Of a stretch of DNA of 64,000 bases, positions 53,665 through 62,151 are shown in pieces; within the stretch, counting starts at the first letter, position 1, and each line of letters starts with the position of its first letter. The notes below the pieces were generated by a model. The model was given only the letters and a program-made list of their open reading frames with translations. It ran no database searches and was not told where the DNA came from. The DNA is from Rhizobiales bacterium Y(2018) (GTDB lineage: Bacteria > Pseudomonadota > Alphaproteobacteria > Rhizobiales > Aestuariivirgaceae), in contig SCPD01000007.1 of the NCBI GenBank assembly GCA_005502925.1, positions 62,001-126,000 of the forward strand, given 5' to 3'. A program made the translations under genes and the position numbers.

Positions 53665-54875
53665 AAAACGACGCGCTTTCCAACATCCAGGCGCGTCGCC
53701 TGGCCCTCGTCGCGCAAGGCTTCGGCAAGCCGAAGCGCGAAGGCACCGCCAACTGGACCCGCATCGAACAGGCGGTGCAGCGTATGAATCTTTTACAGAT
53801 CGACAGCGTCAATGTGCTGGTGCGCTCGCATTATCTGCCTGTCTTCGCGCGCACCGGCCATTACAGCCACGACACGCTCGACCAGCGCACTTTCGGCAAG
53901 CGCAAGCGCCGCTTCTTCGAATATTGGGCGCATGAGGCGAGTTTCCTGCCGCTCGAGCTTTATCCGCTGATGCGCTGGAAGATGGAGCGCGCCCTCAACC
54001 ACAAGGGTGCTCACCGCTATCTGGAGAAATTCGCGCGCGATCAGAAAGCCTATGTCGATGAGGTGCGCGACTTCGTGAGAGTCAACGGCCCGACCGCGGT
54101 GAGCGACCTTCCTGATCCGGGCGGACGTTCCGGCAATTGGTGGGGCTGGGGCAAAGGCAAGATCGCGCTCGAATATCTCTTCCATACCGGCGAGGTGACG
54201 GCGGCGACGCGGCGCGTCTTCGAGCGCCTCTATGACCTGCCCGAGCGCGTGCTGCCGGCCGAAACGCTGAACGCGCCGGGCGTGCCCGAGAACGAGGCGA
54301 TGCGCCGTCTGATCGATCTATCGGCGCAGGCGATGGGTGTAGCGAGCGAAGCGGATTTGCGCGACTATTTCCGCCTGCCGGTCGATGGCTTCAAGACGGC
54401 GATGCCGTCTCTCATCGAGGACGGCACGCTGGTGCCGGTGAAGGTCGACGGCTGGAGCATCAAGGCCTATCGCCATCGCGATACCGGCGCGCCGCGCAAG
54501 GCCGGCGCCAACACCCTGCTCTCGCCTTTCGATCCGCTGGTCTGGGAGCGCTCGCGCGCCGAGCGCCTGTTCGACTTCCGCTATCGCATCGAGATCTATA
54601 CGCCCGAGCCCAAGCGCGTTTACGGCTATTATGTTCTGCCTTTCCTGGAAGGCGACCGTCTCACCGCCCGCTTCTGCCTGAAGGCCGATCGCCAGGCCGG
54701 CCTGTTGCGGGTCAACGCCTCGCATGGCGAGGACGGCATCGATGCGGTGCAGACGGCCGAGGCCGCCGCCCCCGAATTGCGCCGCATGGCGACATGGCTG
54801 GGCCTCGGCGATGTCGAAGCGGGCCAGCGCGGCGCGCTTGCCAGACCTTTGCGCCAGGCTCTGAAACGCTCATGA
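53661..54875 (+). CDS. YcaQ/AlkX-type winged-helix DNA glycosylase
   Basis: This is a 404-residue protein of the HTH_42 (YcaQ/AlkZ) family, whose E. coli member unhooks interstrand crosslinks and alkylated bases. It has the catalytic-type motif LLQIDSV (Gln46-Ile-Asp48). Further family blocks are ARTGHYSHDTLD, FEYWAHEASFLPLELYP and NTLLSPFDPLVWERSRAERLF in sections, with YRIEIYTPEPKRVYGYYVLPFL. It lies between two GNAT genes with overlapping ends on both sides. Confidence 0.92.
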   Translation: MKNDALSNIQARRLALVAQGFGKPKREGTANWTRIEQAVQRMNLLQIDSVNVLVRSHYLPVFARTGHYSHDTLDQRTFGKRKRRFFEYWAHEASFLPLELYPLMRWKMERALNHKGAHRYLEKFARDQKAYVDEVRDFVRVNGPTAVSDLPDPGGRSGNWWGWGKGKIALEYLFHTGEVTAATRRVFERLYDLPERVLPAETLNAPGVPENEAMRRLIDLSAQAMGVASEADLRDYFRLPVDGFKTAMPSLIEDGTLVPVKVDGWSIKAYRHRDTGAPRKAGANTLLSPFDPLVWERSRAERLFDFRYRIEIYTPEPKRVYGYYVLPFLEGDRLTARFCLKADRQAGLLRVNASHGEDGIDAVQTAEAAAPELRRMATWLGLGDVEAGQRGALARPLRQALKRS

Positions 54876-55405
54876 CCCATGACGACATCCTCACCGACAG
54901 GCTCACCCTGAGGCTCATTCCCTATGCAGCGCTCATGGCCACCGAAGCAGGCGATATCGCCGAGGCGGGGCGGTTGCTCCATCTGAAGCTCCCCAATGAC
55001 TGGATAGAGGTCGCTCCTTTGGCGCGCCGCCGCCTGCCGCAGCTCCTCGAGGAGTCGGATTATCGGCCCTGGGCGGTGCGCGCCATCGCCTTGCGGGCAA
55101 CCGGCGAAGCTGTAGGCTATATCAACTTTCATGAAGCGCCCGCGCATCACGAGATGGCCGGGCGCGAGGCTTGCGCCGAATTCGGCTACACGATCTTCGA
55201 GAACTATCGCCGCCAGGGTTATGTCGAGGAAGCGGTGCGCGCGCTGATGGCCTGGGCGAAAACGCATGGCGCCCGGCATTTCATCTTCTCGATCGCTCCC
55301 GACAATGCCGCCTCCCAAGGTCTTGCCGCCAAGCTCGGCGCCCATAAGATCGGCGTCCAGATCGACGAGGAGGACGGGCCGGAGGATGTGCTTCTGCTGA
55401 GTTGA
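54872..55405 (+). CDS. GNAT-family N-acetyltransferase (RimJ-like)
   Basis: This is a 177-residue acetyltransferase of the RimJ/RimL-like Acetyltransf_3 group. It starts with ILTDRLTLRLIPYAALMA, has motif A around FGYTIFENYRRQGYVEEAVRALMAWA and an Asn in SIAPDNAASQGLAAKLG. The ATG at 54872 overlaps the YcaQ stop (ATGA). It is the last gene of the GNAT-YcaQ-GNAT unit. The substrate is unknown. Confidence 0.9.
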   Translation: MTHDDILTDRLTLRLIPYAALMATEAGDIAEAGRLLHLKLPNDWIEVAPLARRRLPQLLEESDYRPWAVRAIALRATGEAVGYINFHEAPAHHEMAGREACAEFGYTIFENYRRQGYVEEAVRALMAWAKTHGARHFIFSIAPDNAASQGLAAKLGAHKIGVQIDEEDGPEDVLLLS

Positions 55406-55440
55406 GAGGCGGCGGCCCGGGCCACCGCCTCTCGATTGCT

Positions 55441-56841
55441 TCAGATCACCTTCTCGCGCACCAGCTCGTCGGTCACTTTGCGGATGGCGGCGCCCAGCGT
55501 CTCGGCGACGAAGTCGACCTCCTGCTTGGTCATGATGAGCGGCGGCGACAGCACGTCGAGATGGCCGATCGGCCGCACGAACAGGCCATGCGCCTCGCAT
55601 TCATTGGAGATGCGCTTGGAGATGTTCACTTCATCGGGCAGCTTCGCCTTCGTCTTCTGGTCGGCGACATATTCGACACACATCATGAGGCGGCGGCCGC
55701 GCACATCACCCACGATCGGCAATGAGCTGAGGCCCGAGAGGCGCTGCTCGAGATAATCGCCGACACGCGCCGCATTGCCGAGAAGATCTTCGCGCTCGAT
55801 GATTTCGATATTCTTGAGCGCCACCGCGCAGGCGATCGGATGGCCGGAATAAGTGTAGCCATGGGTGAACCAGGCATCGCCGTCGGGCGCGCTGATCACC
55901 TCATGCACCTTGTCCGAGAACAGCACCGCCGACAGCGGGATATAGCCGGAGGTGAGGCCTTTCGCGGTGACGATGATATCGGGCACGATGCCGAATTCGG
56001 CTTCCGACGCGAACATGTGGCCGAGGCGGCCAAAGGCCGTCACCACCTCATCGGCGATGAACAAGATGCCATTGTCGCGGCAGAGCTCGCTCATGCGCGG
56101 CAGATAATTGGGCGGCGGCATGGTGACGCCACCCGAGGCCTGCGCCGGCTCGGCGATGAAGGCGGCGATGTTCTCCGCCCCCAGGCTTTCGATCTTCTGG
56201 CGGAATTCCTCGACCAGGAAATCACTGAATTCCTCGACGCTCATGCCGTCCGGGCGGCGATAGGGATAAGGTGCCGAGAGATGATGGACGAGATCCGGCA
56301 CATAGCGGAAATGCGGCGACTGATCGCCGTCGCGCAGGCCCACCGTCATGCCGAGATAGGTCGAGCCGTGATAGGAGTTCTTGCGCGAGATGATGTATTT
56401 GCGCTCCGACGCGCCACGGCGCGACTGGTAATAATGTGCGAGCCTTATCGCCGTATCGACGCCGCAGGAGCCGGAAGTCGCGAAGGCGACATGGCTGAGG
56501 CCTTTGGGCGCCAGTGAAGCGAGCTTGGCCGCGAGCTCGGCGGCGGGCGCATTGGTGACGTCGACAAAGGTGGTCGTGTAACAGAGCTGCAGCGCCTGCT
56601 CGGCCATCACCTGGGCGATCTCCTTGCGCCCATAGCCGACATTGACGCACCACATGCCGCCGATGCCGTCGAAATAACGCCGTCCTTGGGCGTCCTTCAC
56701 ATAGCAGCCGTCACCCTCGACCAGGACGAGCGAGCCCTCCTCCTTGAAACTGTCGAAATGCGTGTAGGGATGCAGGAAATGATCATGGTCTTTTTTCCAG
56801 AGATCCTCCGGATTGAAGCGGTTGCTAGCCTGATGAAGCAT
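55441..56841 (-). CDS. Class III omega-aminotransferase
   Basis: This is a 466-residue PLP-dependent class III aminotransferase, probably transferring the terminal amino group of a diamine or omega-amino acid to pyruvate or 2-oxoglutarate. It has the catalytic Lys294 (VTAKGLTSGYIPL), the Asp of ILFIADEVVTAFGR, and the HGYTYSGHPIACAVAL segment. The SGS-x-A-N block that usually holds Glu-Ala-Asn reads SGSCGVDTAIR here, a noticeable change near the PLP phosphate. A 20-bp palindromic operator lies 15 bases upstream. Confidence 0.92.
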   Translation of the reverse strand: MLHQASNRFNPEDLWKKDHDHFLHPYTHFDSFKEEGSLVLVEGDGCYVKDAQGRRYFDGIGGMWCVNVGYGRKEIAQVMAEQALQLCYTTTFVDVTNAPAAELAAKLASLAPKGLSHVAFATSGSCGVDTAIRLAHYYQSRRGASERKYIISRKNSYHGSTYLGMTVGLRDGDQSPHFRYVPDLVHHLSAPYPYRRPDGMSVEEFSDFLVEEFRQKIESLGAENIAAFIAEPAQASGGVTMPPPNYLPRMSELCRDNGILFIADEVVTAFGRLGHMFASEAEFGIVPDIIVTAKGLTSGYIPLSAVLFSDKVHEVISAPDGDAWFTHGYTYSGHPIACAVALKNIEIIEREDLLGNAARVGDYLEQRLSGLSSLPIVGDVRGRRLMMCVEYVADQKTKAKLPDEVNISKRISNECEAHGLFVRPIGHLDVLSPPLIMTKQEVDFVAETLGAAIRKVTDELVREKVI

Positions 56842-56856
56842 GATTTCCCTCTAATT

Positions 56857-56876
56857 TTGACTGAACGTTCATTCAA
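56857..56876. promoter_or_regulatory. TetR-type palindromic operator before the aminotransferase gene
   Basis: The sequence ttgactgaacgttcattcaa is a 20-bp palindrome with a single mismatch pair. Its core TGAACGTTCA is typical of TetR-family operators. It sits 15 bases upstream of the aminotransferase start, where repressor binding would block transcription or overlap the leader. No TetR gene is in the window. Confidence 0.6.
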
Positions 56877-57107
56877 TATGAAAACGCGACAAAGGGCGGT
56901 TCCCCCCTGTTCCGCGAACTGTAGCCCAGGCCCCTCTGTGTCGCCAAGCCAGTGCCTGTGCAGCTGCGAGACGACGAGTTGACGCAAAGACATAAATGTG
57001 CCCATCCGCCATATAATCCGTATACGAATGATTTTGCAGTCCGGTTTCGGGTGGATATGAAGGGTCCCCTCGCCCAGATTGAGTGCAGACAACAAGGAGT
57101 ATTCGTC

Positions 57108-57656
57108 ATGACCTTGAACACGATCATATCAAACCCGGCCGAGACTCCATTCGTCACCGCCGATGAAACGATCTCTTACGCCTTTGGCCGCTCGACGCTG
57201 GGCCAGGTCCTGGTGGCGAAGAGCGCCAAAGGCATCTGCGCCGTGCTGATCGGCAGCGACCGCGACAGGCTCGCCAAGGACCTGCGCCGCGATTTTCCTG
57301 AGGCGCGCGAAGTCGACACGGGAATGCCTGAGGACATCGCAGCCGTCGTGGCGCTGATCGAAGCGCCGCAAAAGTCGTCAGAGCTGACGCTCGATCTGAG
57401 AGGCAGCGATTTCGAAGTCGCCGTCTGGCAGGGCCTGCGCGCGCTCACCGCCGGCAAGACCATGAGTTACTCGGCGCTCGCCGAGGCGATCGGCAGAAAG
57501 GGCATGGCGCGTGAGGTCGGCGAGGCCTGCGCCATGAATCGGATCGCGGTGGCGGTCCCCTGCCATCGCATCCTGCGCAAGGACGGCTCGATCTCCGGCT
57601 ATCGCTGGGGCGTGCACCGCAAGCGCATGCTGCTCGAGCGGGAGGGCGCGATATGA
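57108..57656 (+). CDS. ogt: Methylated-DNA-protein-cysteine methyltransferase (Ogt/Ada-C type)
   Basis: This is a 182-residue suicide alkyltransferase that repairs O6-alkylguanine by moving the alkyl group to its Cys. It has the active site AVPCHRIL (Cys152), an upstream helix-turn-helix-like ACAMNRIAV, and the GYRWGVHRKRMLL C-terminus. The ATG at 57108 has aggag. The divergent gap before it (56842-57107) holds the TetR-type operator and a second palindrome, atccgtatacgaat, at about 57016-57029. The stop overlaps the 2OG-oxygenase start by 4 bases. Confidence 0.93.
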   Translation: MTLNTIISNPAETPFVTADETISYAFGRSTLGQVLVAKSAKGICAVLIGSDRDRLAKDLRRDFPEAREVDTGMPEDIAAVVALIEAPQKSSELTLDLRGSDFEVAVWQGLRALTAGKTMSYSALAEAIGRKGMAREVGEACAMNRIAVAVPCHRILRKDGSISGYRWGVHRKRMLLEREGAI

Positions 57657-58366
57657 CCGACGCCCTCCCCGTCAGCAGGGTGCAGCGCGATTGGCCGGCC
57701 ATCGCTAAGGAACTCGACACGCATGGCGCAGCAATCCTCTCGGGGCTGCTGCGTCCCGAGGATTGCGCCAAGCTCGCCGCCACCTATCCGGAAAGCGGCT
57801 CGTTCCGCAGCCACATCATCATGAGCCGGCACGGTTTCGGGCGCGGCGAGTACAAATATTTCGCCTATCCCTTGCCGGATCTCGTCGCCACCTTGCGCGC
57901 GAGCCTCTATCCGGCGCTGGCGGGCATCGCCAATCGCTGGAACGAGGCGCTCGGCGAAGCGACGCGTTTTCCGGACGAGCATGCGGCTTTCATCGAGCGC
58001 TGCCACAAGACCGGACAGAAACGCCCTACCCCGCTTCTCCTGCAATATGGCGAAGGCGATTATAACTGCCTGCACCAGGACATCTATGGCGCCCATGTCT
58101 TTCCGCTGCAGGTCGCCATTCTCCTGTCGGAGCCCGGCCGCGACTTCACCGGCGGCGAATTCGTACTGACCGAACAGCGTCCCCGCATGCAGTCGCGCGC
58201 CGAGGTGGTGCCGCTGCGCCAGGGCGACGGCGTGGTCTTCCCGGTGCATCACCGCCCGGTGCAGGGCACGCGCGGCGTCTACCGGGTCAATCTGCGCCAC
58301 GGCGTCAGCCGCCTGCGCTCAGGCCGCCGCCATACGCTCGGCATCATCTTTCATGATGCGGAGTGA
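57653..58366 (+). CDS. 2OG-Fe(II) dioxygenase coupled to the alkyltransferase
   Basis: This is a 237-residue double-stranded beta-helix 2-oxoglutarate/Fe(II) oxygenase. It has the iron-binding CLHQDIYGAHVFPLQ (His141, Asp143), the distal His near VVFPVHHRPVQG (about 199/200) and an Arg in GVYRVNLRHGVSRL that could bind 2-oxoglutarate. It resembles the COG3826-like group rather than classic AlkB. It overlaps the ogt-like gene (ATGA), so a role in demethylating an alkylated substrate is suggested by context but unproven. Confidence 0.87.
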   Translation: MTDALPVSRVQRDWPAIAKELDTHGAAILSGLLRPEDCAKLAATYPESGSFRSHIIMSRHGFGRGEYKYFAYPLPDLVATLRASLYPALAGIANRWNEALGEATRFPDEHAAFIERCHKTGQKRPTPLLLQYGEGDYNCLHQDIYGAHVFPLQVAILLSEPGRDFTGGEFVLTEQRPRMQSRAEVVPLRQGDGVVFPVHHRPVQGTRGVYRVNLRHGVSRLRSGRRHTLGIIFHDAE

Positions 58367-58840
58367 TCAGGGAGCAGCCAGTCGCCGCCGCACGGCCTCC
58401 CCGACGCGGCGCTGATCGGCCTCCGGCAGCGCCGGAAACTCGGGGCTGTAAAAACGCTCGAACCCATCCGGCATCTTCTCGGAGACGATTTCGCCGCGGA
58501 TCATCTGGCTGTTGAGCGCATCGCCGTCCTTGTGCGGCGCCAGATGGACATGGAGATGCGGCACACCGTCACCGAAAACATAGACATAGACGATGGCCGC
58601 ACCCGTCGCTTCCTTGAGCGCCTGCGTGGTCTTGGCCACCACCGCGCCGAAGCTCGCCGCCTCCGGCCCGTCGAGATCGGCAATGGTGGGGATATGGCGC
58701 AAAGGCTCGAGATAAGCGAAGCCCAGCACCTCCGCATCGAGCGAAACGGTCAAGCGCCAGAGATCGTCACGCCAGACCTCAACGCGATTAAGATGAGCAT
58801 CCCCCGCCTCTTTCCGGCAGATGATACAGCCCTCGCTCAT
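58367..58840 (-). CDS. HIT-family nucleotide hydrolase/transferase
   Basis: This is a 157-residue HIT protein with the triad motif VPHLHVHLAPH (His95, 97, 99). The N-terminal CIICRKEAGDAH gives a CxxC-type zinc or structural pair. Members hydrolyse nucleotide alpha-phosphate bonds, such as AMP-lysine or dinucleoside polyphosphates. The start overlaps the end of the aminomutase-like gene by 4 bases, so they form one unit. It is convergent with the oxygenase gene. Confidence 0.9.
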   Translation of the reverse strand: MSEGCIICRKEAGDAHLNRVEVWRDDLWRLTVSLDAEVLGFAYLEPLRHIPTIADLDGPEAASFGAVVAKTTQALKEATGAAIVYVYVFGDGVPHLHVHLAPHKDGDALNSQMIRGEIVSEKMPDGFERFYSPEFPALPEADQRRVGEAVRRRLAAP

Positions 58841-60147
58841 CGGGGTGTCAGCAGATGCCGGCGCTTGGTGACGACCTTATCGAGAGCCGCCAGGAAGCCG
58901 TCACAATGTTCATCGCTCACCACCAGCGACAATGCCATGTAACCGCGTCCGGCGATGTAATAGCCCTCCTCCAGGAGATCGAGATACAGTAGCTGGCGCA
59001 GCCGCGGGTCGGCTTTGGCTGTCGCCTCGGGCGCGTTGATCTCGCCGGCGAGCGGATGGATGTTGATGAGCGAGCCGATGCCCTTCGCCTGCACGGCCAC
59101 CTGATAGCGCATGAAGAGATCGTTGATTCGTTCGCGCAAGCGGTCACCGCGCCGGTTGAGGTCGAGACAGGCCGTGGGCGTGAAGATCTCGTCGAGTGCG
59201 GCGAAACCGACCGTCATGGTGAGCGTGTTGTTGTTGAAGGTCCCGGCATGGGGCAGGAAATTCGCCCGCGTCGGATCGAACTGCTCCATGATGTCCAGCC
59301 TACCGCCGAAGGCGCCGAAGGACATGCCGCCGCCGATATATTTGCCGAGCGTCTTGAGATCAGGCGTGATGCCGAGCGCATGGCTCAGGCCTTTGGGTGC
59401 CAGCCTGGAGGTCATCACCTCGTCGAAGATGAGGATGATGCCATGCTTGCGCGTCTCCTCGCGCAGCATTTCGAGATAGGCGCGATCCGCCGGAAGACAG
59501 CCGCCGCTGCCGAGCATCGGTTCGATGATCAAGGCGGCGAGCGCCGATCCATGCTCGGTGATAAGCTTTCGCGTCGCCGCGATATCATTGAAAGGCGCCA
59601 GCACGACGTCGAAGGGTGCGTTCACCGCCGCCCCGCCGGCGCCGAAATAAAGCGTGCCGCCGTGATAGCCGGCTTTGATGCCCATGATCTTCGAGCGTCC
59701 GGTGAAGGCGCGTGCCGCGGCGAGCGCCATCATATTGGCCTCGGTGCCGGAATTGGTGAAGCGCACGAGATCGAGATCGAAGCGCTTCGTCACCGCTTCG
59801 GCGAGCCGCACTTCGCCCGCATGATGGGCGCCGAGATTGAGGCCCATCGCCAACGCATCGCCGACGGCGCGCTCGATGCGCGGATGCGAATGCCCATAGA
59901 GGCCGGCCGAATATTCACCGAGAAGATCGACATAGGTGAAGCCATCGAGATCGGTGACATACACGCCTTCCGCCTTGGCGACCCGAATTGGCACAGGTGG
60001 GGTGAACAGTACGGTGCGGGTATTGCCGCCCGGCATGACCGCCTTGGCCGCCTCATGCAGCGCGACGGTCTTCGGCCGCGCCGCCAGGAAACGCGCCGAA
60101 GCATCGGCAAGCGCGGCAGTAATATCATCGACAAGAGGCGCGTTCAT
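58837..60147 (-). CDS. Glutamate-1-semialdehyde 2,1-aminomutase-like class III aminotransferase
   Basis: This is a 436-residue PLP enzyme of the class III group resembling HemL. It has the N-terminal AVMPGGNTRTVLFTPP, the glycine-rich FTNSGTEANMMALAAAR, the AGYHGGTLYFG region, IFDEVMTSRL and catalytic Lys269 (KTLGKYIGGGM). In HemL the residues around the Lys are similar, but many such paralogues are aminotransferases of other substrates, and the gene is not with heme genes. The ATG at 60147 has tgaggaaa. It is followed by the HIT gene and divergent from the MATE gene by 123 bases. Confidence 0.87.
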   Translation of the reverse strand: MNAPLVDDITAALADASARFLAARPKTVALHEAAKAVMPGGNTRTVLFTPPVPIRVAKAEGVYVTDLDGFTYVDLLGEYSAGLYGHSHPRIERAVGDALAMGLNLGAHHAGEVRLAEAVTKRFDLDLVRFTNSGTEANMMALAAARAFTGRSKIMGIKAGYHGGTLYFGAGGAAVNAPFDVVLAPFNDIAATRKLITEHGSALAALIIEPMLGSGGCLPADRAYLEMLREETRKHGIILIFDEVMTSRLAPKGLSHALGITPDLKTLGKYIGGGMSFGAFGGRLDIMEQFDPTRANFLPHAGTFNNNTLTMTVGFAALDEIFTPTACLDLNRRGDRLRERINDLFMRYQVAVQAKGIGSLINIHPLAGEINAPEATAKADPRLRQLLYLDLLEEGYYIAGRGYMALSLVVSDEHCDGFLAALDKVVTKRRHLLTPR

Positions 60148-60270
60148 GCGGGTTTCCTCACGAGATCGGGTGACGGCGAAGCATGCCCGAGCCCGTTCGC
60201 TTGCGCAATGCTTGGAAAGCGCAACGCCGGGATGGCTAAGCCCCGCGGAAATGGATAGGTTGGCCCGGCA

Positions 60271-61704
60271 ATGTCGACCGTCCACTCAGATCCGACCAGC
60301 CTCCAAGATGCTTCTCCAATCGAAATGGGCAGCGCGCCGGTTTCGTGGAAAGACAGTTACGTAGCGACACTGCAACTGGCCTGGCCGCTGGTTCTCACCA
60401 ACTTTGCCCAGGCCGCGATGATCGTCACCGATGTGATCTTCATCGGCAGGCTCGGTCCCCAGGCTCTCGCGGCGAGCTCGCTGGCGGTCAATATCTATCA
60501 TTCTTTTGCGTTCTTCGCCTTCGGCCTGGTCAGCGCCGTCGCCCCCATGGTGGCGCGTGAAAAAGGCAACCGCGCGCATGACCTGCGCGAGACGCGACGG
60601 ATCGTCCGTCAGGGCCTGTGGACGGCGGTGCTCATTTCCATCCCGGCGATGTTCCTCCTCTGGCACGGCCAGGCTTTTCTCGCCGCCATCGGCCAGGATC
60701 CGATGTTGGTCGAGGAAGCCGGCAAATATCTGCGCGCTTTGCTCTGGGCCATGCCGCCTTTCCTCGGCTTCGTCGTCCTGCGCTCCTTCATCTCGGCACT
60801 CGAACGTCCCGGCTGGGCCTTGGTGATGTCGATCGCCGCCATTCTTCTCAATGCCCTCGGCAACTGGCTGCTGATCTTCGGCAATTGGGGTTTTCCGACA
60901 CTCGGCATCATGGGGTCGGGCATCGCCAGCGCCTTCGCCATGCTGTGCATGTTCTTGAGCCTCGCGGCCGTCGTCGTTATCGACCGGCGCTTCCGCCGCT
61001 ATCACGTTTTCGGCCGTCTCTGGAAAGCCGACTGGTCGAAACTGAAGGCCATCTGGCTCCTCGGCCTGCCGATCGGCGCCATCGTCGCCTTCGAGACGAC
61101 CATCTTCAACGCCGCCGCCTTCCTGATGGGCTGGCTCGGCGAGGCGGAGCTTGCCGCCCATGCGGTGGCGATCCAGGTCGTCACCCTGGCTTTCATGACG
61201 CCGCTCGGCATCGCCCAGGCGGCAACCGTGCGTGTCGGCCTCGCTTATGGCGCCGGCGACACGCTGGGCGTCACCCGCGCCGGCTGGAGCGCGTTCATTC
61301 TCGGCACCAGCTTCATGGTGCTGACCGCCACGGCGATGATCGCCATCCCGACGCCGCTGATCGGCATCTTCCTCAACATCCACGAGCCGAGCCATCTGCC
61401 GGTGCTCAAGCTCGCGACCGCCTTCCTCATCGTCGCTGCGGTATTCCAGCTCGTCGATGCCGCCCAGGTGCTGGCCGGCGGCATGCTGCGCGGGCTTCAC
61501 GATACGCGGGTGCCGATGTGGTACGCGGCGATCGGCTATTGGGGCATCGGCCTGCCCTTGAGCTACTTCCTGTCGCAATACACTTCCCTCGGCGGCGTCG
61601 GCGTCTGGGTGGGCCTCGCCTCCGGCCTCGCCGCCGTCTCGGTGCTGATGGTGCATCGCTGGCTCAACCGCGAGCGGCTGGGCTTGATCCGCCCCCTCCT
61701 GTAA
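60271..61704 (+). CDS. MATE-family efflux transporter
   Basis: This is a 477-residue, 12-helix MATE (NorM-like) antiporter exporting cationic drugs or metabolites with Na+ or H+. The N-half entry is [30 protein letters not shown] in sections, with [18 protein letters not shown]. The C-half includes [25 protein letters not shown] and [23 protein letters not shown] in sections. A soluble N-terminal tail of about 25 residues precedes the first helix. It ends 59 bases before the tRNA-Leu gene. Confidence 0.92.
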   Translation: MSTVHSDPTSLQDASPIEMGSAPVSWKDSYVATLQLAWPLVLTNFAQAAMIVTDVIFIGRLGPQALAASSLAVNIYHSFAFFAFGLVSAVAPMVAREKGNRAHDLRETRRIVRQGLWTAVLISIPAMFLLWHGQAFLAAIGQDPMLVEEAGKYLRALLWAMPPFLGFVVLRSFISALERPGWALVMSIAAILLNALGNWLLIFGNWGFPTLGIMGSGIASAFAMLCMFLSLAAVVVIDRRFRRYHVFGRLWKADWSKLKAIWLLGLPIGAIVAFETTIFNAAAFLMGWLGEAELAAHAVAIQVVTLAFMTPLGIAQAATVRVGLAYGAGDTLGVTRAGWSAFILGTSFMVLTATAMIAIPTPLIGIFLNIHEPSHLPVLKLATAFLIVAAVFQLVDAAQVLAGGMLRGLHDTRVPMWYAAIGYWGIGLPLSYFLSQYTSLGGVGVWVGLASGLAAVSVLMVHRWLNRERLGLIRPLL

Positions 61705-61763
61705 CGGCCGAAAAACCCTTCCCAGCTTCCGGCCTGATGCTTTACAAGGGCGGCGAGCGCAAG

Positions 61764-61849
61764 GCCCCCTTGGCGGAATTGGTAGACGCACAGGACTTAA
61801 AATCCTGAGCCCACAAGGCGTCCCGGTTCGACCCCGGGAGGGGGCACCA
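61764..61849 (+). tRNA. tRNA-Leu (anticodon UAA)
   Basis: The acceptor stem gccccct/agggggc is perfect (7 bp), with an A discriminator and a genomically encoded CCA. The D-arm is ttggcggaattggtagacgc. The anticodon stem cagga/tcctg has loop cttaaaa, so anticodon TAA reads UUA. A long variable arm (agcccacaaggcgt) marks it as class II (Leu). The T-arm ccggttcgaccccgg is perfect. It is 86 bases including CCA. Confidence 0.97.
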
Positions 61850-61850
61850 T

Positions 61851-62086
61851 CTTGTGATCTCACGCCAGTTCGCTTCGCTCACGGCTCCGATGGGGCGGCC
61901 TCCTCGGCCGGCGGGCAGTCGCCCTTGCGAATCCGGCGGGTTCGACACCATTCTTGTGGTCTCACGCCAGTTCGCTTCGCTCACGGCTCCGATGGGGCGG
62001 CCTCCTCGGCCGGCGGGCAGTCGCCCTTGCGAATCCGGCGGGTTCGACACCATTCTTGTGATCTCACGCCAGTTCGCTTCGCTCAC
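61851..62086 (+). repeat. 102-bp tandem repeat downstream of tRNA-Leu
   Basis: Two full copies of a 102-base unit (61851-61952 and 61953-62054) and a third partial copy (62055-62086) follow the tRNA without a gap. Each unit starts cttgtg(a/g)tctcacgccag and ends ggcgggttcgacaccatt. That end looks like a shortened tRNA 3' part (ggttcga ... acca), matching the tRNA's own ggttcgaccccgggagggggcacca with the middle deleted. Copies 1 and 2 are almost identical. No coding gene; an antisense frame of 114 codons arises only because 102 is a multiple of 3. Confidence 0.85.
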
Positions 62087-62101
62087 ATCACCCCGCCAAA
62101 G

Positions 62102-62126
62102 AAAAAGGGCCGCGCAAGCGCGGCCC
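62102..62126 (-). terminator. Terminator of the first terminal omp gene
   Basis: Minus-strand stem gggccgcg/cgcggccc (8 bp, 4-base loop; the complement continues with ttttt at 62106-62102) lies 26 bases past the stop of the 62152-62874 barrel gene. It is followed by tttttctttgg on that strand, a proper intrinsic terminator. Confidence 0.85.
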
Positions 62127-62151
62127 CTTCGAGTTTTACAGTGCTGCTGTA

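Noticed and set aside
61742-62086. 114-codon minus-strand frame with a repeated peptide
   Set aside because: It runs antisense through tRNA-Leu, and its repetition comes from the 102-bp DNA repeat (a multiple of 3).
61851-62086. CRISPR-like array after the tRNA
   Set aside because: The unit is 102 bases without unique spacers, there are only 2.3 copies, and no cas genes are nearby.
61764-62086. Genomic island at tRNA-Leu
   Set aside because: No integrase, transfer or phage gene lies on either side. Flanking genes (MATE, outer-membrane barrels) have the same composition as the rest.
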